Assembly (NCBI RefSeq): GCF_028736155.1
Contig: NZ_CP117879.1
Location: 4,650,001 to 4,714,000, forward strand
DNA: 64,000 nucleotides
Reading direction: 5' to 3'
Source: Flavobacterium sp. KACC 22763
Lineage (GTDB): Bacteria > Bacteroidota > Bacteroidia > Flavobacteriales > Flavobacteriaceae
Positions 24,940-32,922 of this stretch are shown one piece after another. The stretch's first letter is position 1, and each line of letters starts with the position of its first letter. The notes beneath the pieces were generated by a model. The model made no database searches. It worked only from the letters and a program-made list of their open reading frames with translations, and was not told the DNA's origin. Made by a program: the position numbers and the translations under genes.

Positions 24940-25170
24940 TTATTTCAAAGGAAAATCAAGCAACTCTTTAGGTTCAATATCTAAACCTTTTGCAATTTTT
25001 ACGAGAGTTTTTATTGAAGTATTAATTTTAGCAGTTTCTATTCTTGCTATTTGAGATTTAGTCATGCCAGAATCATCAGCTAAATCTTGCTGCGATAAGT
25101 CTTTCTTTTCACGTAATTGTCTAATGTGAATGCCTAGATTAACAATATAATTTTCTTCTGAAATGTTCAT
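24940..25170 (-). CDS. Small XRE-family HTH regulator
   Basis: A 76-residue protein that is almost entirely one Cro/CI-type helix-turn-helix: IRQLREKKDLSQQDLADDSGMTKSQIARIETAKINTSIKTLVKIAKGLDIEPKELL. There is no sensor or protease domain. It diverges from the 79-aa gene at 25257 with an 86-bp gap, so it could control both itself and that gene. In many accessory islands such a gene holds a defence or toxin operon in check; that is a hypothesis here. Confidence 0.85.
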   Translation of the reverse strand: MNISEENYIVNLGIHIRQLREKKDLSQQDLADDSGMTKSQIARIETAKINTSIKTLVKIAKGLDIEPKELLDFPLK

Positions 25171-25227
25171 ATTTCAAAAGTGGAAAGATTTATTTCGCTT
25201 TCGATAGCATACATGCCTACAAATTAT

Positions 25228-25235
25228 TATATTTG
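25228..25235 (+). promoter_or_regulatory. -7 box TATATTTG before the 79-aa gene
   Basis: TATATTTG 22 bp upstream of the ATG at 25257, in the divergent gap with the XRE gene. Confidence 0.5.
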
Positions 25236-25256
25236 CTTTAAATAAAAAATAAGACA

Positions 25257-25496
25257 ATGGCTACAAATGATCTTTCGAAAGAAACAGAAAAAAGACTCTT
25301 AGATTTTTTTAATAATGTTATTGATGCTAAAGATTTGGCAAAAGCAATTCGGCAATTAAATTATGCAATTGCATTAGTTGTAATGAAAGATGAAGAAAGA
25401 GGATATGTCTATGCTCAAAGAGAAAACTTAGAAAAAGGTTTTTATTGGCTGAATGAATTAGCCGAAATTTTACATCCGTATCTGGAAGTTGAATAA
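25257..25496 (+). CDS. Small conserved protein, paralogue of the 77-aa protein at 2125
   Basis: A 79-residue helical protein of unknown function. It shares with the protein at 2125 the words SKETE-RL--FFNN-IDAK, IRQ-N-AIAL and the C-terminus GFYWLNELAEIL-PYLE, roughly half of all positions. The centre differs (MKDEERGYVYAQRENLEKG here). It lies between the XRE regulator and the KAP NTPase, with its own TATATTTG box. Association of both copies with defence-like genes is the only functional hint. Confidence 0.75.
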   Translation: MATNDLSKETEKRLLDFFNNVIDAKDLAKAIRQLNYAIALVVMKDEERGYVYAQRENLEKGFYWLNELAEILHPYLEVE

Positions 25497-25523
25497 GAGA
25501 AAATAACGTTTTAAAATATCTTC

Positions 25524-25640
25524 ATTTCGACGAAAGGAGAAACCAAAAGCAAAACCGACAAAAAATTCCAGAGTGATTTCCGCAATTTTTTTTATAGTTT
25601 GACAACCTGTTGGTGATGCTGAAGAACTCCTTTCGTCAAG
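25524..25640. repeat. Dispersed repeat with CGACGAAAGGAG / CTCCTTTCGTC ends
   Basis: CGACGAAAGGAG near 25527 and CTCCTTTCGTCA near 25628 form an 11-bp inverted pair around about 90 bp. No gene is seen in 25497-25769. Confidence 0.5.
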
Positions 25641-25739
25641 GTGGATGATAGGAGGATGTATTGTCAGAGAAAGTGTTTATTCCTGTTAAAGTCATGATTT
25701 CATTCGAGAAGAAGGTAAATGAGCTTTAAAATTATTATT

Positions 25740-25747
25740 TATATTTG
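25740..25747 (+). promoter_or_regulatory. -7 box TATATTTG before the KAP NTPase
   Basis: TATATTTG 22 bp before the ATG at 25770, which favours that ATG over a TTG at 25764. Confidence 0.5.
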
Positions 25748-25769
25748 GGTAATTTAAACTCTCTTGCAA

Positions 25770-27662
25770 ATGAATAAAGATATTACCAAAAACATTGAGC
25801 AATATTTAAAATCAGATACAAATTATGCAATTATTATAAATGGAGATTACGGAATTGGTAAAACGTTTTATGTTAAAAACGAATTGTTTCCAATTGTAAG
25901 TGAAATTGAAATTCCTAATAATGAGGATATAGAGTTTTATAAGCCTGTTTTGATTTCATTATTTGGGATTAAGACTATAGAAGAATTGCAAAGTCAAATA
26001 TTAGCAGAGTTATATCCTTTTTTGAAAAGCAAGGGAATGAAAATGGCTTCCGGGTTTTTAACTTCTGCATTAAAAGCTTGGGCAGGAACTGATTTTACAA
26101 ATATGTTATCAGATTCTGATGTTATAAGTAAAAATATTTTAAGTTTTAACAAGATTTTTATTTGTATTGATGATATTGATAGGAAAAGCGAAACTCTTCA
26201 ATTAAAAGAAATTTTTGGATTCATAAATAATTTAGTTGAGAACTCAAATGCAAAAGTTATGCTTATAGCGAATGAGGATGAGTTAAGAAAAGAAGCCAAT
26301 ATTGAGAATAGCGATAATTACTCAATATTAAGAGAGAAAGTTATCGGTATTACTTTTAATTTTAAGACTAATGTATCGTTGATTTATGATGATGTTATTG
26401 AGACAAAATATAATAATTCTGCTTATGTCGATTACTATAATTTTTTGAAAAATAAAAAAGAAAACATTACTAAGGTGATTGGATTGAATAAACATAATTT
26501 GAGAAATCTTGTGTTTTTCTTTGAGCATTTTAAAACGATTTTTTTTAAGCTGGGAGATTTAATTTTGAAAAATGAAGAATTAAAAGGTATTAAAGACGAT
26601 TTGTTTGAATCAGTTTTAAATTTTTCATTACCAATAACGATTGAATATAAACAAGGACGAATTAATGCTCAAAATGCTTCAGAAATCCCTGATTTTTATA
26701 GAAGGATAATAATATTTGATGAACCTAAAGGATTTGCATTAAAAGCCAATACTTCTGAATCTAAACCTAAGATATTTAAAGATGAATTTAGAGAAAAGTA
26801 TTTAGATCTTGGTAAATACCAAAATCTTTATTTTAAATCTATATTTAATCATATCGTCGGCTTAGAGTATTTAGTTTCTGATAATCTATTATCAGATATT
26901 AAAGAGATATATAAATTTTCAAACAATGAGATTCCAAGGCATCAACAAATCTTTGAGGAATTAAAATATTGGAACTTTATAGATTTAAGTTTTAAAGAAT
27001 ATAAAAATTTAACTTTTGAAATGTTGAAATATGTGGATAAAGGAGAATATGATATAGAACAGTATACGACCATATTTAGCTTTTGTATTAGATTTGAAAA
27101 TAAATTAAGTTTTGATCTTTTTAAGCTAAAAAAACGTTTTCAAAAAGGAATAAATAAAAATTCAGTAAGGTTTGTTGCAGATTTAGAATTTTATATATCT
27201 GTCTCACCAGAAGTGTATTGTTATCAGGATGTTGTAGATGTGATGAATTATTGCATTACGAAAAATGAGAATTTAAGAAATATCGATAAAAAGACCAGTG
27301 CTGAGGAGCTCTTTAATTTATTTGAAAGCGATTACCGAAATTTTTCTATTAAGTTTGAAGATAATGAAAATGAATTTAAGTATAGTCCGTTTTTTGACAA
27401 TATTAGTTTTAGCAAATTTATTAAATGTTTAAAAAAGATGAAAAATACTGATTTAATACATTTGGCTCACTTATTTTCTAGAAGATTTTCAAGACATTTC
27501 AGTACAAATTTAAACCCGGAAAAAGATTTTTTAATGCAATTGCAGATTAAAATCGAAGGTGTCATTAATAGCAAAAAAACTCCAAAAATGGATGTGGAGG
27601 CATATAAAATTTTATTGAACAAGATTTCTTATTCATTGAGTAATTTCCAGGGCGAAGAATAA
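25770..27662 (+). CDS. KAP-type P-loop NTPase
   Basis: A 630-residue cytosolic protein. Walker A is GDYGIGKT (about residues 24-31) and Walker B is FICIDDIDR (about 130-138), followed by a sensor-like VMLIANEDEL. This is the KAP/STAND-like pattern DDIDR. The rest is AT-rich helical sequence without further motifs. There are no transmembrane segments. KAP NTPases occur in phage-defence and plasmid-borne systems, but no nuclease, toxin or protease partner is adjacent. The base composition is visibly more AT-rich than the neighbouring housekeeping genes, which suggests transfer. The ATG is chosen over the in-frame TTG six bases earlier. Confidence 0.8.
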   Translation: MNKDITKNIEQYLKSDTNYAIIINGDYGIGKTFYVKNELFPIVSEIEIPNNEDIEFYKPVLISLFGIKTIEELQSQILAELYPFLKSKGMKMASGFLTSALKAWAGTDFTNMLSDSDVISKNILSFNKIFICIDDIDRKSETLQLKEIFGFINNLVENSNAKVMLIANEDELRKEANIENSDNYSILREKVIGITFNFKTNVSLIYDDVIETKYNNSAYVDYYNFLKNKKENITKVIGLNKHNLRNLVFFFEHFKTIFFKLGDLILKNEELKGIKDDLFESVLNFSLPITIEYKQGRINAQNASEIPDFYRRIIIFDEPKGFALKANTSESKPKIFKDEFREKYLDLGKYQNLYFKSIFNHIVGLEYLVSDNLLSDIKEIYKFSNNEIPRHQQIFEELKYWNFIDLSFKEYKNLTFEMLKYVDKGEYDIEQYTTIFSFCIRFENKLSFDLFKLKKRFQKGINKNSVRFVADLEFYISVSPEVYCYQDVVDVMNYCITKNENLRNIDKKTSAEELFNLFESDYRNFSIKFEDNENEFKYSPFFDNISFSKFIKCLKKMKNTDLIHLAHLFSRRFSRHFSTNLNPEKDFLMQLQIKIEGVINSKKTPKMDVEAYKILLNKISYSLSNFQGEE

Positions 27663-27701
27663 TATGTTGATTACGTGGTAAATAGATATATTATAAAAAC
27701 A

Positions 27702-27734
27702 AAAAAGCTTCTGAAAAATCTTCAGAAGCTTTTT
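27702..27734. terminator. Bidirectional terminator between the KAP gene and tRNA-Leu
   Basis: AAAAAGCTTCTGAA pairs with TTCAGAAGCTTTTT around a 5-nt loop, with A and T runs on both sides. It serves the convergent KAP gene (+) and tRNA-Leu (-). Confidence 0.85.
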
Positions 27735-27739
27735 AAAAG

Positions 27740-27821
27740 TGCGGATAATAGGACTCGAACCTACACGCCTTGCGGCACCAGATCCTAAGTCTGGCACGTC
27801 TACCAATTTCGCCATATCCGC
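27740..27821 (-). tRNA. tRNA-Leu (TAG)
   Basis: Read on the minus strand: acceptor GCGGATA/TATCCGC, D-arm with GGCGAAATTGGTAGACG, anticodon stem CCAGA/TCTGG with loop CTTAGGA (anticodon TAG), a long variable arm TGCCGCAAGGCGT, and T-arm GGTTCGAGTCC. The long variable arm confirms class II. Its 3' end faces the KAP island, the usual side for element insertion. Confidence 0.93.
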
Positions 27822-27931
27822 GGTAATTGTGGGTGCAAAGATAGGCATACTTTTGAATTATCAAAGCATTTTTTGAAAATTTTTTTTAATTCTCTTTTTT
27901 GTACTTTTGGGTTTCTATAAAAATAATTTAA

Positions 27932-29320
27932 ATGGAAAATATTAAGTCCTACGTTCAACAACATAAAGATCGGTTTATCAACGAATTGATCGAATTATTA
28001 AAGATTCCGTCGGTTTCTGCCGACACTGCATATTCTCAAGATGTTATTGACACAGCAGAGGCTGTAAAAGAAAGTTTATCAAAAGCAGGATGCGATTATG
28101 TCGAAACTTGCGACACTCCAGGTTACCCAATTATCTACGGAGAGAAAATTATAGATCCAAATCTTCCAACGGTTTTAGTTTACGGCCACTACGACGTACA
28201 ACCGCCAGATCCATTAGAATTATGGACTTCACCACCTTTTGAACCGGTTATTAAAACTACAGATATTCACCCAGAAGGAGCAATCTTCGCACGTGGAGCT
28301 TGTGACGACAAAGGTCAGATGTACATGCACGTAAAAGCGCTTGAATTAATGGTACAAAGCAATACGTTGCCTTGTAACGTAAAATTCATGATCGAAGGTG
28401 AAGAAGAAGTTGGTTCGGCAAGTTTGGCTTGGTTCGTAGAACGCAATCAGGAAAAACTGAAAAACGACGTAATCTTGATTTCAGATACAGGAATGATTTC
28501 TAATCAACAGCCATCTATCACGACAGGTTTAAGAGGTTTAAGTTATGTTGAGGTAGAAGTTACAGGTCCAAACCGCGATTTGCATTCAGGTTTATACGGT
28601 GGAGCTGTGGCGAATCCAATTAATATTTTGGCAAAAATGATTGCTTCGCTTCACGACGAAAACAATCATATTACAATTCCAGGTTTCTACGATAAAGTAG
28701 AAGAATTATCTGCAGAAGAAAGAGCAGAAATGGCAAAAGCGCCTTTCAGCTTAGAAAAATATAAAAATGCTTTAAACATTGCTGATGTTTATGGTGAAAA
28801 AGGTTATGTAACCAACGAGCGCAACTCAATCCGTCCGACTTTAGACGTAAACGGAATCTGGGGCGGTTATACTGGCGAAGGTGCTAAAACGGTTATTGCG
28901 AGTAAAGCTTTCGCTAAAATCTCGATGCGTTTGGTCCCAAATCAGGAATGGGAAGAGATTACAGAACTTTTTACAAAACATTTTACAAGTCTTGCTCCAG
29001 CTGGAGTTACGGTAAAAGTAACGCCTCACCACGGTGGTCAAGGTTATGTAACGCCAATTGATAGTATTGGCTATCAGGCAGCAAACAAAGCGTATACAGA
29101 AACGTTTGGAGTTCCTGCAATTCCGGTTCGTTCTGGAGGAAGTATTCCGATTGTGGCTTTGTTTGAAAAAGAATTAAAAAGTAAAACTATTTTAATGGGA
29201 TTTGGTTTGGATAGTGATGCTATTCACTCGCCAAATGAACATTTCGGAATCTTTAATTACTTGAAAGGTATTGAGACTATTCCGTTGTTTTACAAGTATT
29301 TTGTGGAGCTTTCTAAGTAG
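27932..29320 (+). CDS. M20-family metallopeptidase (dipeptidase)
   Basis: A 462-residue M20 peptidase without a signal peptide. Metal ligands are seen in order: VLVYGHYDVQPPDP (His and Asp-x-Pro), RGACDDKGQM (bridging Asp), MIEGEEEVGS (Glu-Glu pair), later the Asp in LISDTGM and the His in the C-terminal IHSPNEHFG. The lid domain lies between about residues 200 and 340 (LHSGLYGGAVANP). It hydrolyses dipeptides with two metal ions in the cytosol. A TACTTTTG box at 27902-27909 precedes the ATG. Confidence 0.9.
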   Translation: MENIKSYVQQHKDRFINELIELLKIPSVSADTAYSQDVIDTAEAVKESLSKAGCDYVETCDTPGYPIIYGEKIIDPNLPTVLVYGHYDVQPPDPLELWTSPPFEPVIKTTDIHPEGAIFARGACDDKGQMYMHVKALELMVQSNTLPCNVKFMIEGEEEVGSASLAWFVERNQEKLKNDVILISDTGMISNQQPSITTGLRGLSYVEVEVTGPNRDLHSGLYGGAVANPINILAKMIASLHDENNHITIPGFYDKVEELSAEERAEMAKAPFSLEKYKNALNIADVYGEKGYVTNERNSIRPTLDVNGIWGGYTGEGAKTVIASKAFAKISMRLVPNQEWEEITELFTKHFTSLAPAGVTVKVTPHHGGQGYVTPIDSIGYQAANKAYTETFGVPAIPVRSGGSIPIVALFEKELKSKTILMGFGLDSDAIHSPNEHFGIFNYLKGIETIPLFYKYFVELSK

Positions 29321-29325
29321 TTTTT

Positions 29326-29633
29326 TAACGCAAAGAACGCAAAGGTTTACGCAAAGTTCACTAAGATTTTTTAAGTAAGATTTTATAAAAGTTCGCAAAA
29401 GCTATATAGATAAAGCTTTGCGAACTTTGCGTTTATAAGCGTAGCCTTAAATAAAATCCTTGCGCTCTTTGCGGTTAAGTTTTTTTTAACCGCAAAGAAC
29501 GCAAAGGTTTACGCAAAGTTCACTAAGATTTTTTAAGTAAGATTTATAAAAGTTCGCAAAGCTTCATCATAAAGCTTTGCGAACTTTGCGTTTATAGGTC
29601 TAAGTTTAAAAAATCCTTGCGCACTTTGCGGTT
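29326..29633. repeat. Tandem duplication of an about 150-bp palindromic element
   Basis: Two near-identical copies at about 29326-29477 and 29485-29633. Each reads CGCAAAGAACGCAAAGG, TTACGCAAAGTTCACTAAG, GTTCGCAAA, then the complementary TTTGCGAACTTTGCG and CTTTGCGGTT. Each copy is itself a nested inverted repeat. No ORF of interest lies in 29321-29736. Confidence 0.8.
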
Positions 29634-29736
29634 GAAAAAAATAAACGCAAAGAGTGTGAGAAAAAATAAGAAAAAACTTGTTCGTTTGAAATTTAACTCT
29701 ACATTTGTAGAAACGAATCTATAATTGTAGAGCAAT

Positions 29737-30165
29737 ATGAATTTGAAAAACATCTTTTTATTATTTCTTTTAGGTTCAATGCTTTTGAGCTGTAAAAGCA
29801 AACCGATCAATCAGAAAATTGACAAGAAAAAAGAAGGTGTTTGGATTGATAGTTATTCGCAAGATGGTACAAATTATAAATCGTATGAATATTATAAAAA
29901 TGATCTTCCGGTTAAAAAGTGGAAATCATATATTAACGGAAAAATCTACAAAACAGAAAAATACAAAAACGGAATCTGTGTCGTGAAAAGTTATTACGAA
30001 AACGGAAAACTGGAATCGAAAGGAAAAACTAAATTTGAGACTGATTCGGTTCAGTCGCATTGGTTTTATTTTGGAGAATGGAAGTTTTATTCGGACAAAG
30101 GAAAATTAAAAGGAATCAAGAATTACGATAAAGGAGAATTGATTTCGGAACAAAATATTAAATAA
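29737..30165 (+). CDS. MORN/YwqK-like repeat lipoprotein
   Basis: A 142-residue lipoprotein (LLGSMLLSC, Cys about residue 20). The mature part is a chain of short strands of the pattern G-x-W/K-x-x-Y/F-x-x-G-K: YEYYKNDLPVKKWKSYINGK, SYYENGKLESKGK, GEWKFYSDKGKLKGIKNYDKGE. This matches the MORN-variant repeat of YwqK-family proteins, annotated as antitoxins in some genomes though the lipoprotein forms are surely envelope proteins. Role unknown. It starts an operon-like run with the TPR/DUF6624 gene (19-bp gap). Confidence 0.75.
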   Translation: MNLKNIFLLFLLGSMLLSCKSKPINQKIDKKKEGVWIDSYSQDGTNYKSYEYYKNDLPVKKWKSYINGKIYKTEKYKNGICVVKSYYENGKLESKGKTKFETDSVQSHWFYFGEWKFYSDKGKLKGIKNYDKGELISEQNIK

Positions 30166-30184
30166 ACAAGCTAATCTTTAAACC

Positions 30185-31147
30185 ATGAAAAGAATAATCA
30201 CGCTTTCTTTTATTGTATTGAACTGCCTTTTCTTGCAAGCTCAAACTTATAAAGAATGGATTCATAAAGCAGATTCTTGTTACACGGCAAAAAACTACAA
30301 ATTGTCTGTTTCATATTATGAAAAAGCTTTTAAAATAGAAAAAAAAGACAATCGAGATTTATATAATGCAGGCTGTTCTGCTTCTATGGCAAGGCAGCAT
30401 AAAAAAGCATTTAAATGGCTGAATCTTTCTATAGATAACGGATACGAAAATATGGCGCATATTAAAATTGATAACGATTTAAAGCCTTTACATTCAGAAA
30501 AAGAATGGAATAAAACAATTGATAAGCTGCAAAAGAAATTAGATGTTATTGGAGCAAATTATGATAAGGTGCTGGAAAAGCAACTTGCAGAGATTTATAC
30601 CGAAGATCAGGAAATTCGTGGAGAGTTTATGAACGTTTATAGAGCTGCTAAGCCTGATAAAAAGAAAATTGACAGCATTGGTAAAATAATGGGGGAGAAG
30701 GACAGCATTAACCTCATTAAGGTTATGAAAATTCTGGACGAAAGAGGTTGGTTAGGAAAAAATGTTGTAGGCTCTCAGGGAAATCAGACTTTGTTTCTAG
30801 TAATTCAACATGCCGATTTAGAATATCAGCAAAAATATCTGCCTATGATGAGAGAAGCGGTTAAAAATGGAAATGCCAATCCAGGAAATCTAGCGTATTT
30901 AGAAGATAGAGTGGCTTTGAGAGAAGGAAAAAAACAAATTTATGGCAGTCAGAGTTCAAAGAATAAAAAGACTGGTAAAATTTGTATTGCACCAATGATA
31001 GATCCAGATAATGTTGATAAAAGGCGTGCGGAAGTCGGACTTGGCACAATGGCGGACTATGCAGTAAAACTAAACATTGACTGGAATTTGGAGGAATATA
31101 AAAAGGAATTGGCTGAAACAGAAAAACTTGAAAACACAAAACCATGA
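30185..31147 (+). CDS. Exported TPR and DUF6624 protein
   Basis: A 320-residue protein with a signal peptide (IITLSFIVLNCLFLQAQ). One TPR-like unit follows (KADSCYTAKNYKLSVSYYEKAF, about 28-60), then a DUF6624 domain marked by AEIYTEDQEIRGEF, DERGWLGKNVVGSQGNQTLFLVIQHAD, AYLEDRVALREGKKQIYGSQ and DPDNVDKRRAEVGLGTMADYA. DUF6624 is conserved in Bacteroidota but has no established function. Its stop overlaps the BlaI-like gene start by 4 bp, so it belongs to that regulated unit. Confidence 0.8.
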   Translation: MKRIITLSFIVLNCLFLQAQTYKEWIHKADSCYTAKNYKLSVSYYEKAFKIEKKDNRDLYNAGCSASMARQHKKAFKWLNLSIDNGYENMAHIKIDNDLKPLHSEKEWNKTIDKLQKKLDVIGANYDKVLEKQLAEIYTEDQEIRGEFMNVYRAAKPDKKKIDSIGKIMGEKDSINLIKVMKILDERGWLGKNVVGSQGNQTLFLVIQHADLEYQQKYLPMMREAVKNGNANPGNLAYLEDRVALREGKKQIYGSQSSKNKKTGKICIAPMIDPDNVDKRRAEVGLGTMADYAVKLNIDWNLEEYKKELAETEKLENTKP

Positions 31148-31518
31148 TACCATTATCAAATGCAGAAGAACAGTTAATGGAGCATTTATGGAAGCTTGAA
31201 AAGGCTTTTATGAAAGATTTGCTCGAAGCGTATCCGGAACCAAAACCGGCAACAACAACGGTTGCAACTTTACTGAAAAGGATGATCGATAAGAAGTTTG
31301 TGGCGTATAACGAATTTGGAAATTCTCGAGAATATTATCCGCTGGTAAAGAAAACAGACTATTTTGCAAAACATGTAAAAGGGCTAATTAGTAATTTCTT
31401 TAATAATTCGGCTTCACAGTTTGCTTCGTTTTTTACGACCGAGACCAATTTGTCGGCTTCAGAACTAGAAGATCTTAAAAAAATAATCGATTCAGAAATT
31501 CAAAAAAAGAAAAAATGA
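31144..31518 (+). CDS. BlaI/MecI-family repressor
   Basis: A 124-residue winged-helix regulator: LSNAEEQLMEHLWKLEKAFMKDLLEAYP, then TTVATLLKRMIDKKFVAYNEFGNSREYYPLV, the conserved BlaI/CopY core, and a C-terminal dimerisation helix (SASELEDLKKIIDSEIQKKKK). In the Bla systems the repressor is cleaved by the membrane protease encoded next door. It overlaps both neighbours by 4 bp and so is coupled to them. Confidence 0.9.
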   Translation: MIPLSNAEEQLMEHLWKLEKAFMKDLLEAYPEPKPATTTVATLLKRMIDKKFVAYNEFGNSREYYPLVKKTDYFAKHVKGLISNFFNNSASQFASFFTTETNLSASELEDLKKIIDSEIQKKKK

Positions 31519-32738
31519 TAACGTATCTTTTAAAATCGGGTTTGCTACTTGCTGTTTTTTATGCGGTGTATAAATTATTGTTAGAAAACGAAAGAATGTT
31601 TCGTTTTAATCGTGCGTATCTTCTCGGAAGTTTGATTTTTAGTTTTATAATTCCGTTGCAGCTTTTTACATTCAAGCCTTTATTTGAGAGCGGATTAAAC
31701 GCAATTCAATTGGAAGGAATAGAGATTAGAACAAGCCGTGCGCCTATAAATGAAAACTACATTTTAGAATACGTTTTTGCCATTTTGAAGCGAGTTTATG
31801 TAATTGTTGCCATAGTGTTGGGATTTCGATTGATTTTAAATGTGCTTTCATTTTTTCAAAAATTAAGAAGTAAAGAAGCTCTTTCTGTAAACGGAGTAAA
31901 AGTAATTTTAACCGATGATGCTGTTTTGCCACATTCTTTTTGGAATGCCATTTTTGTAAATAAAACAGAGTTTGAAACGGGGAGAGTTCCATCAGAATTA
32001 ATTGTGCACGAAAAAGCGCATTTAGAACAAAGACATACGTTGGATATTCTTTTTGTTGCTACGGTACAGACTGTGTTTTGGTTTAATCCTTTTATTTCTC
32101 TTTTTAGAAAAGCGATTAAACTTAATCACGAGTTTTTGGCCGATGAGGCTGTAAATAAGCAATTTGGAGAAGTAAAAAGCTATCAGAACTTATTGTTGCA
32201 ATTTGCATCAAACAAAAAGACTGTCGATTTGGCGAGCAATATTAATTATTTAATAACTAAGAAACGTTTGCTAATGATGACTAAAGAAATATCACCAATT
32301 GCGATGATTTTGAAGATAAGTTCTGTGGCTGCTGTTTGTTTTTTATTGTTAATTGCTTTTAATTCTGAAGCAGTTGCACAAACCGGTGCTAATTTGAGAA
32401 ATCAGAATAATAAAGGTATTAATTATGTTGGTGCTAATGTGGGAAAACCACAATTTCCCGGTGGGATAGAAAAGTTTTATATGTTTGTTGGGCAAAATTT
32501 TAGAATGTCAGAAGAATTTTCGAAACAAAAAATACAAGGCAAATTTCTTATTGAATTTATGGTCGAAAAAGATGGGAGCCTGTCGGATTTTAAAGTCGTA
32601 AAAGATTTAGGATATGGCACTGCTGAAGAAGCAATTCGCGTTTTGAAACTTTCGCCAAAATGGATTCCTGCAACCGAAAATGGTCAAGCTGTTCGAGTGA
32701 TGTACAGTTTACCGATTACGCTTCAGAGTGAGAAATAG
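31515..32738 (+). CDS. BlaR1-like M56 membrane metallopeptidase with TonB C-terminal domain
   Basis: A 407-residue protein with several transmembrane segments (LLKSGLLLAVFYAVYKLLL; LLGSLIFSFIIPLQLF; VYVIVAIVLGFRLILNVL; ISSVAAVCFLLLIAFN). The M56 zinc site is VHEKAHLEQRHTLD (HExxH) with NHEFLADEAV behind it. The extracytoplasmic C-terminus (about residues 310-405) is a TonB-type domain (GKFLIEFMVEKDGSLSDFKV; AIRVLKLSPKWIPATENG) instead of a penicillin-binding sensor. This fits Bacteroidota BlaR-TonB signalling proteins that pair with BlaI; the signal is unknown. Confidence 0.88.
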   Translation: MITYLLKSGLLLAVFYAVYKLLLENERMFRFNRAYLLGSLIFSFIIPLQLFTFKPLFESGLNAIQLEGIEIRTSRAPINENYILEYVFAILKRVYVIVAIVLGFRLILNVLSFFQKLRSKEALSVNGVKVILTDDAVLPHSFWNAIFVNKTEFETGRVPSELIVHEKAHLEQRHTLDILFVATVQTVFWFNPFISLFRKAIKLNHEFLADEAVNKQFGEVKSYQNLLLQFASNKKTVDLASNINYLITKKRLLMMTKEISPIAMILKISSVAAVCFLLLIAFNSEAVAQTGANLRNQNNKGINYVGANVGKPQFPGGIEKFYMFVGQNFRMSEEFSKQKIQGKFLIEFMVEKDGSLSDFKVVKDLGYGTAEEAIRVLKLSPKWIPATENGQAVRVMYSLPITLQSEK

Positions 32739-32832
32739 AGGCTGGGAGTAACAAAGGAGCAAAGTGACAAAGGTTTTTTTGCGCAAAGTATAAAATCTTT
32801 GTTGCTTTGTTCCTCTGAACCTTTGTCCCTTA

Positions 32833-32870
32833 AAAGAAAAAAAATCCGCTTCTTGATGGGAGAAGCGGAT
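32833..32870 (-). terminator. Terminator of the saccharopine-dehydrogenase-like gene
   Basis: ATCCGCTTCT (32844-32853) pairs with AGAAGCGGAT (32861-32870), followed on the minus strand by a T-rich run. It lies about 50 bp past that gene's stop. Confidence 0.75.
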
Positions 32871-32922
32871 AAAATTAAAAACTAATTAAAAAAAAATTCT
32901 AAAATAAACATGCAGACCAAGA

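Noticed and set aside
27702..27821. Integrase or attachment duplication next to tRNA-Leu
   Set aside because: I searched the island for a copy of the tRNA 3' end and for an integrase-like frame and saw neither.
29326..29633. Possible CRISPR array
   Set aside because: Only two long copies with internal palindromes exist; there are no regular short repeats, spacers or cas genes.
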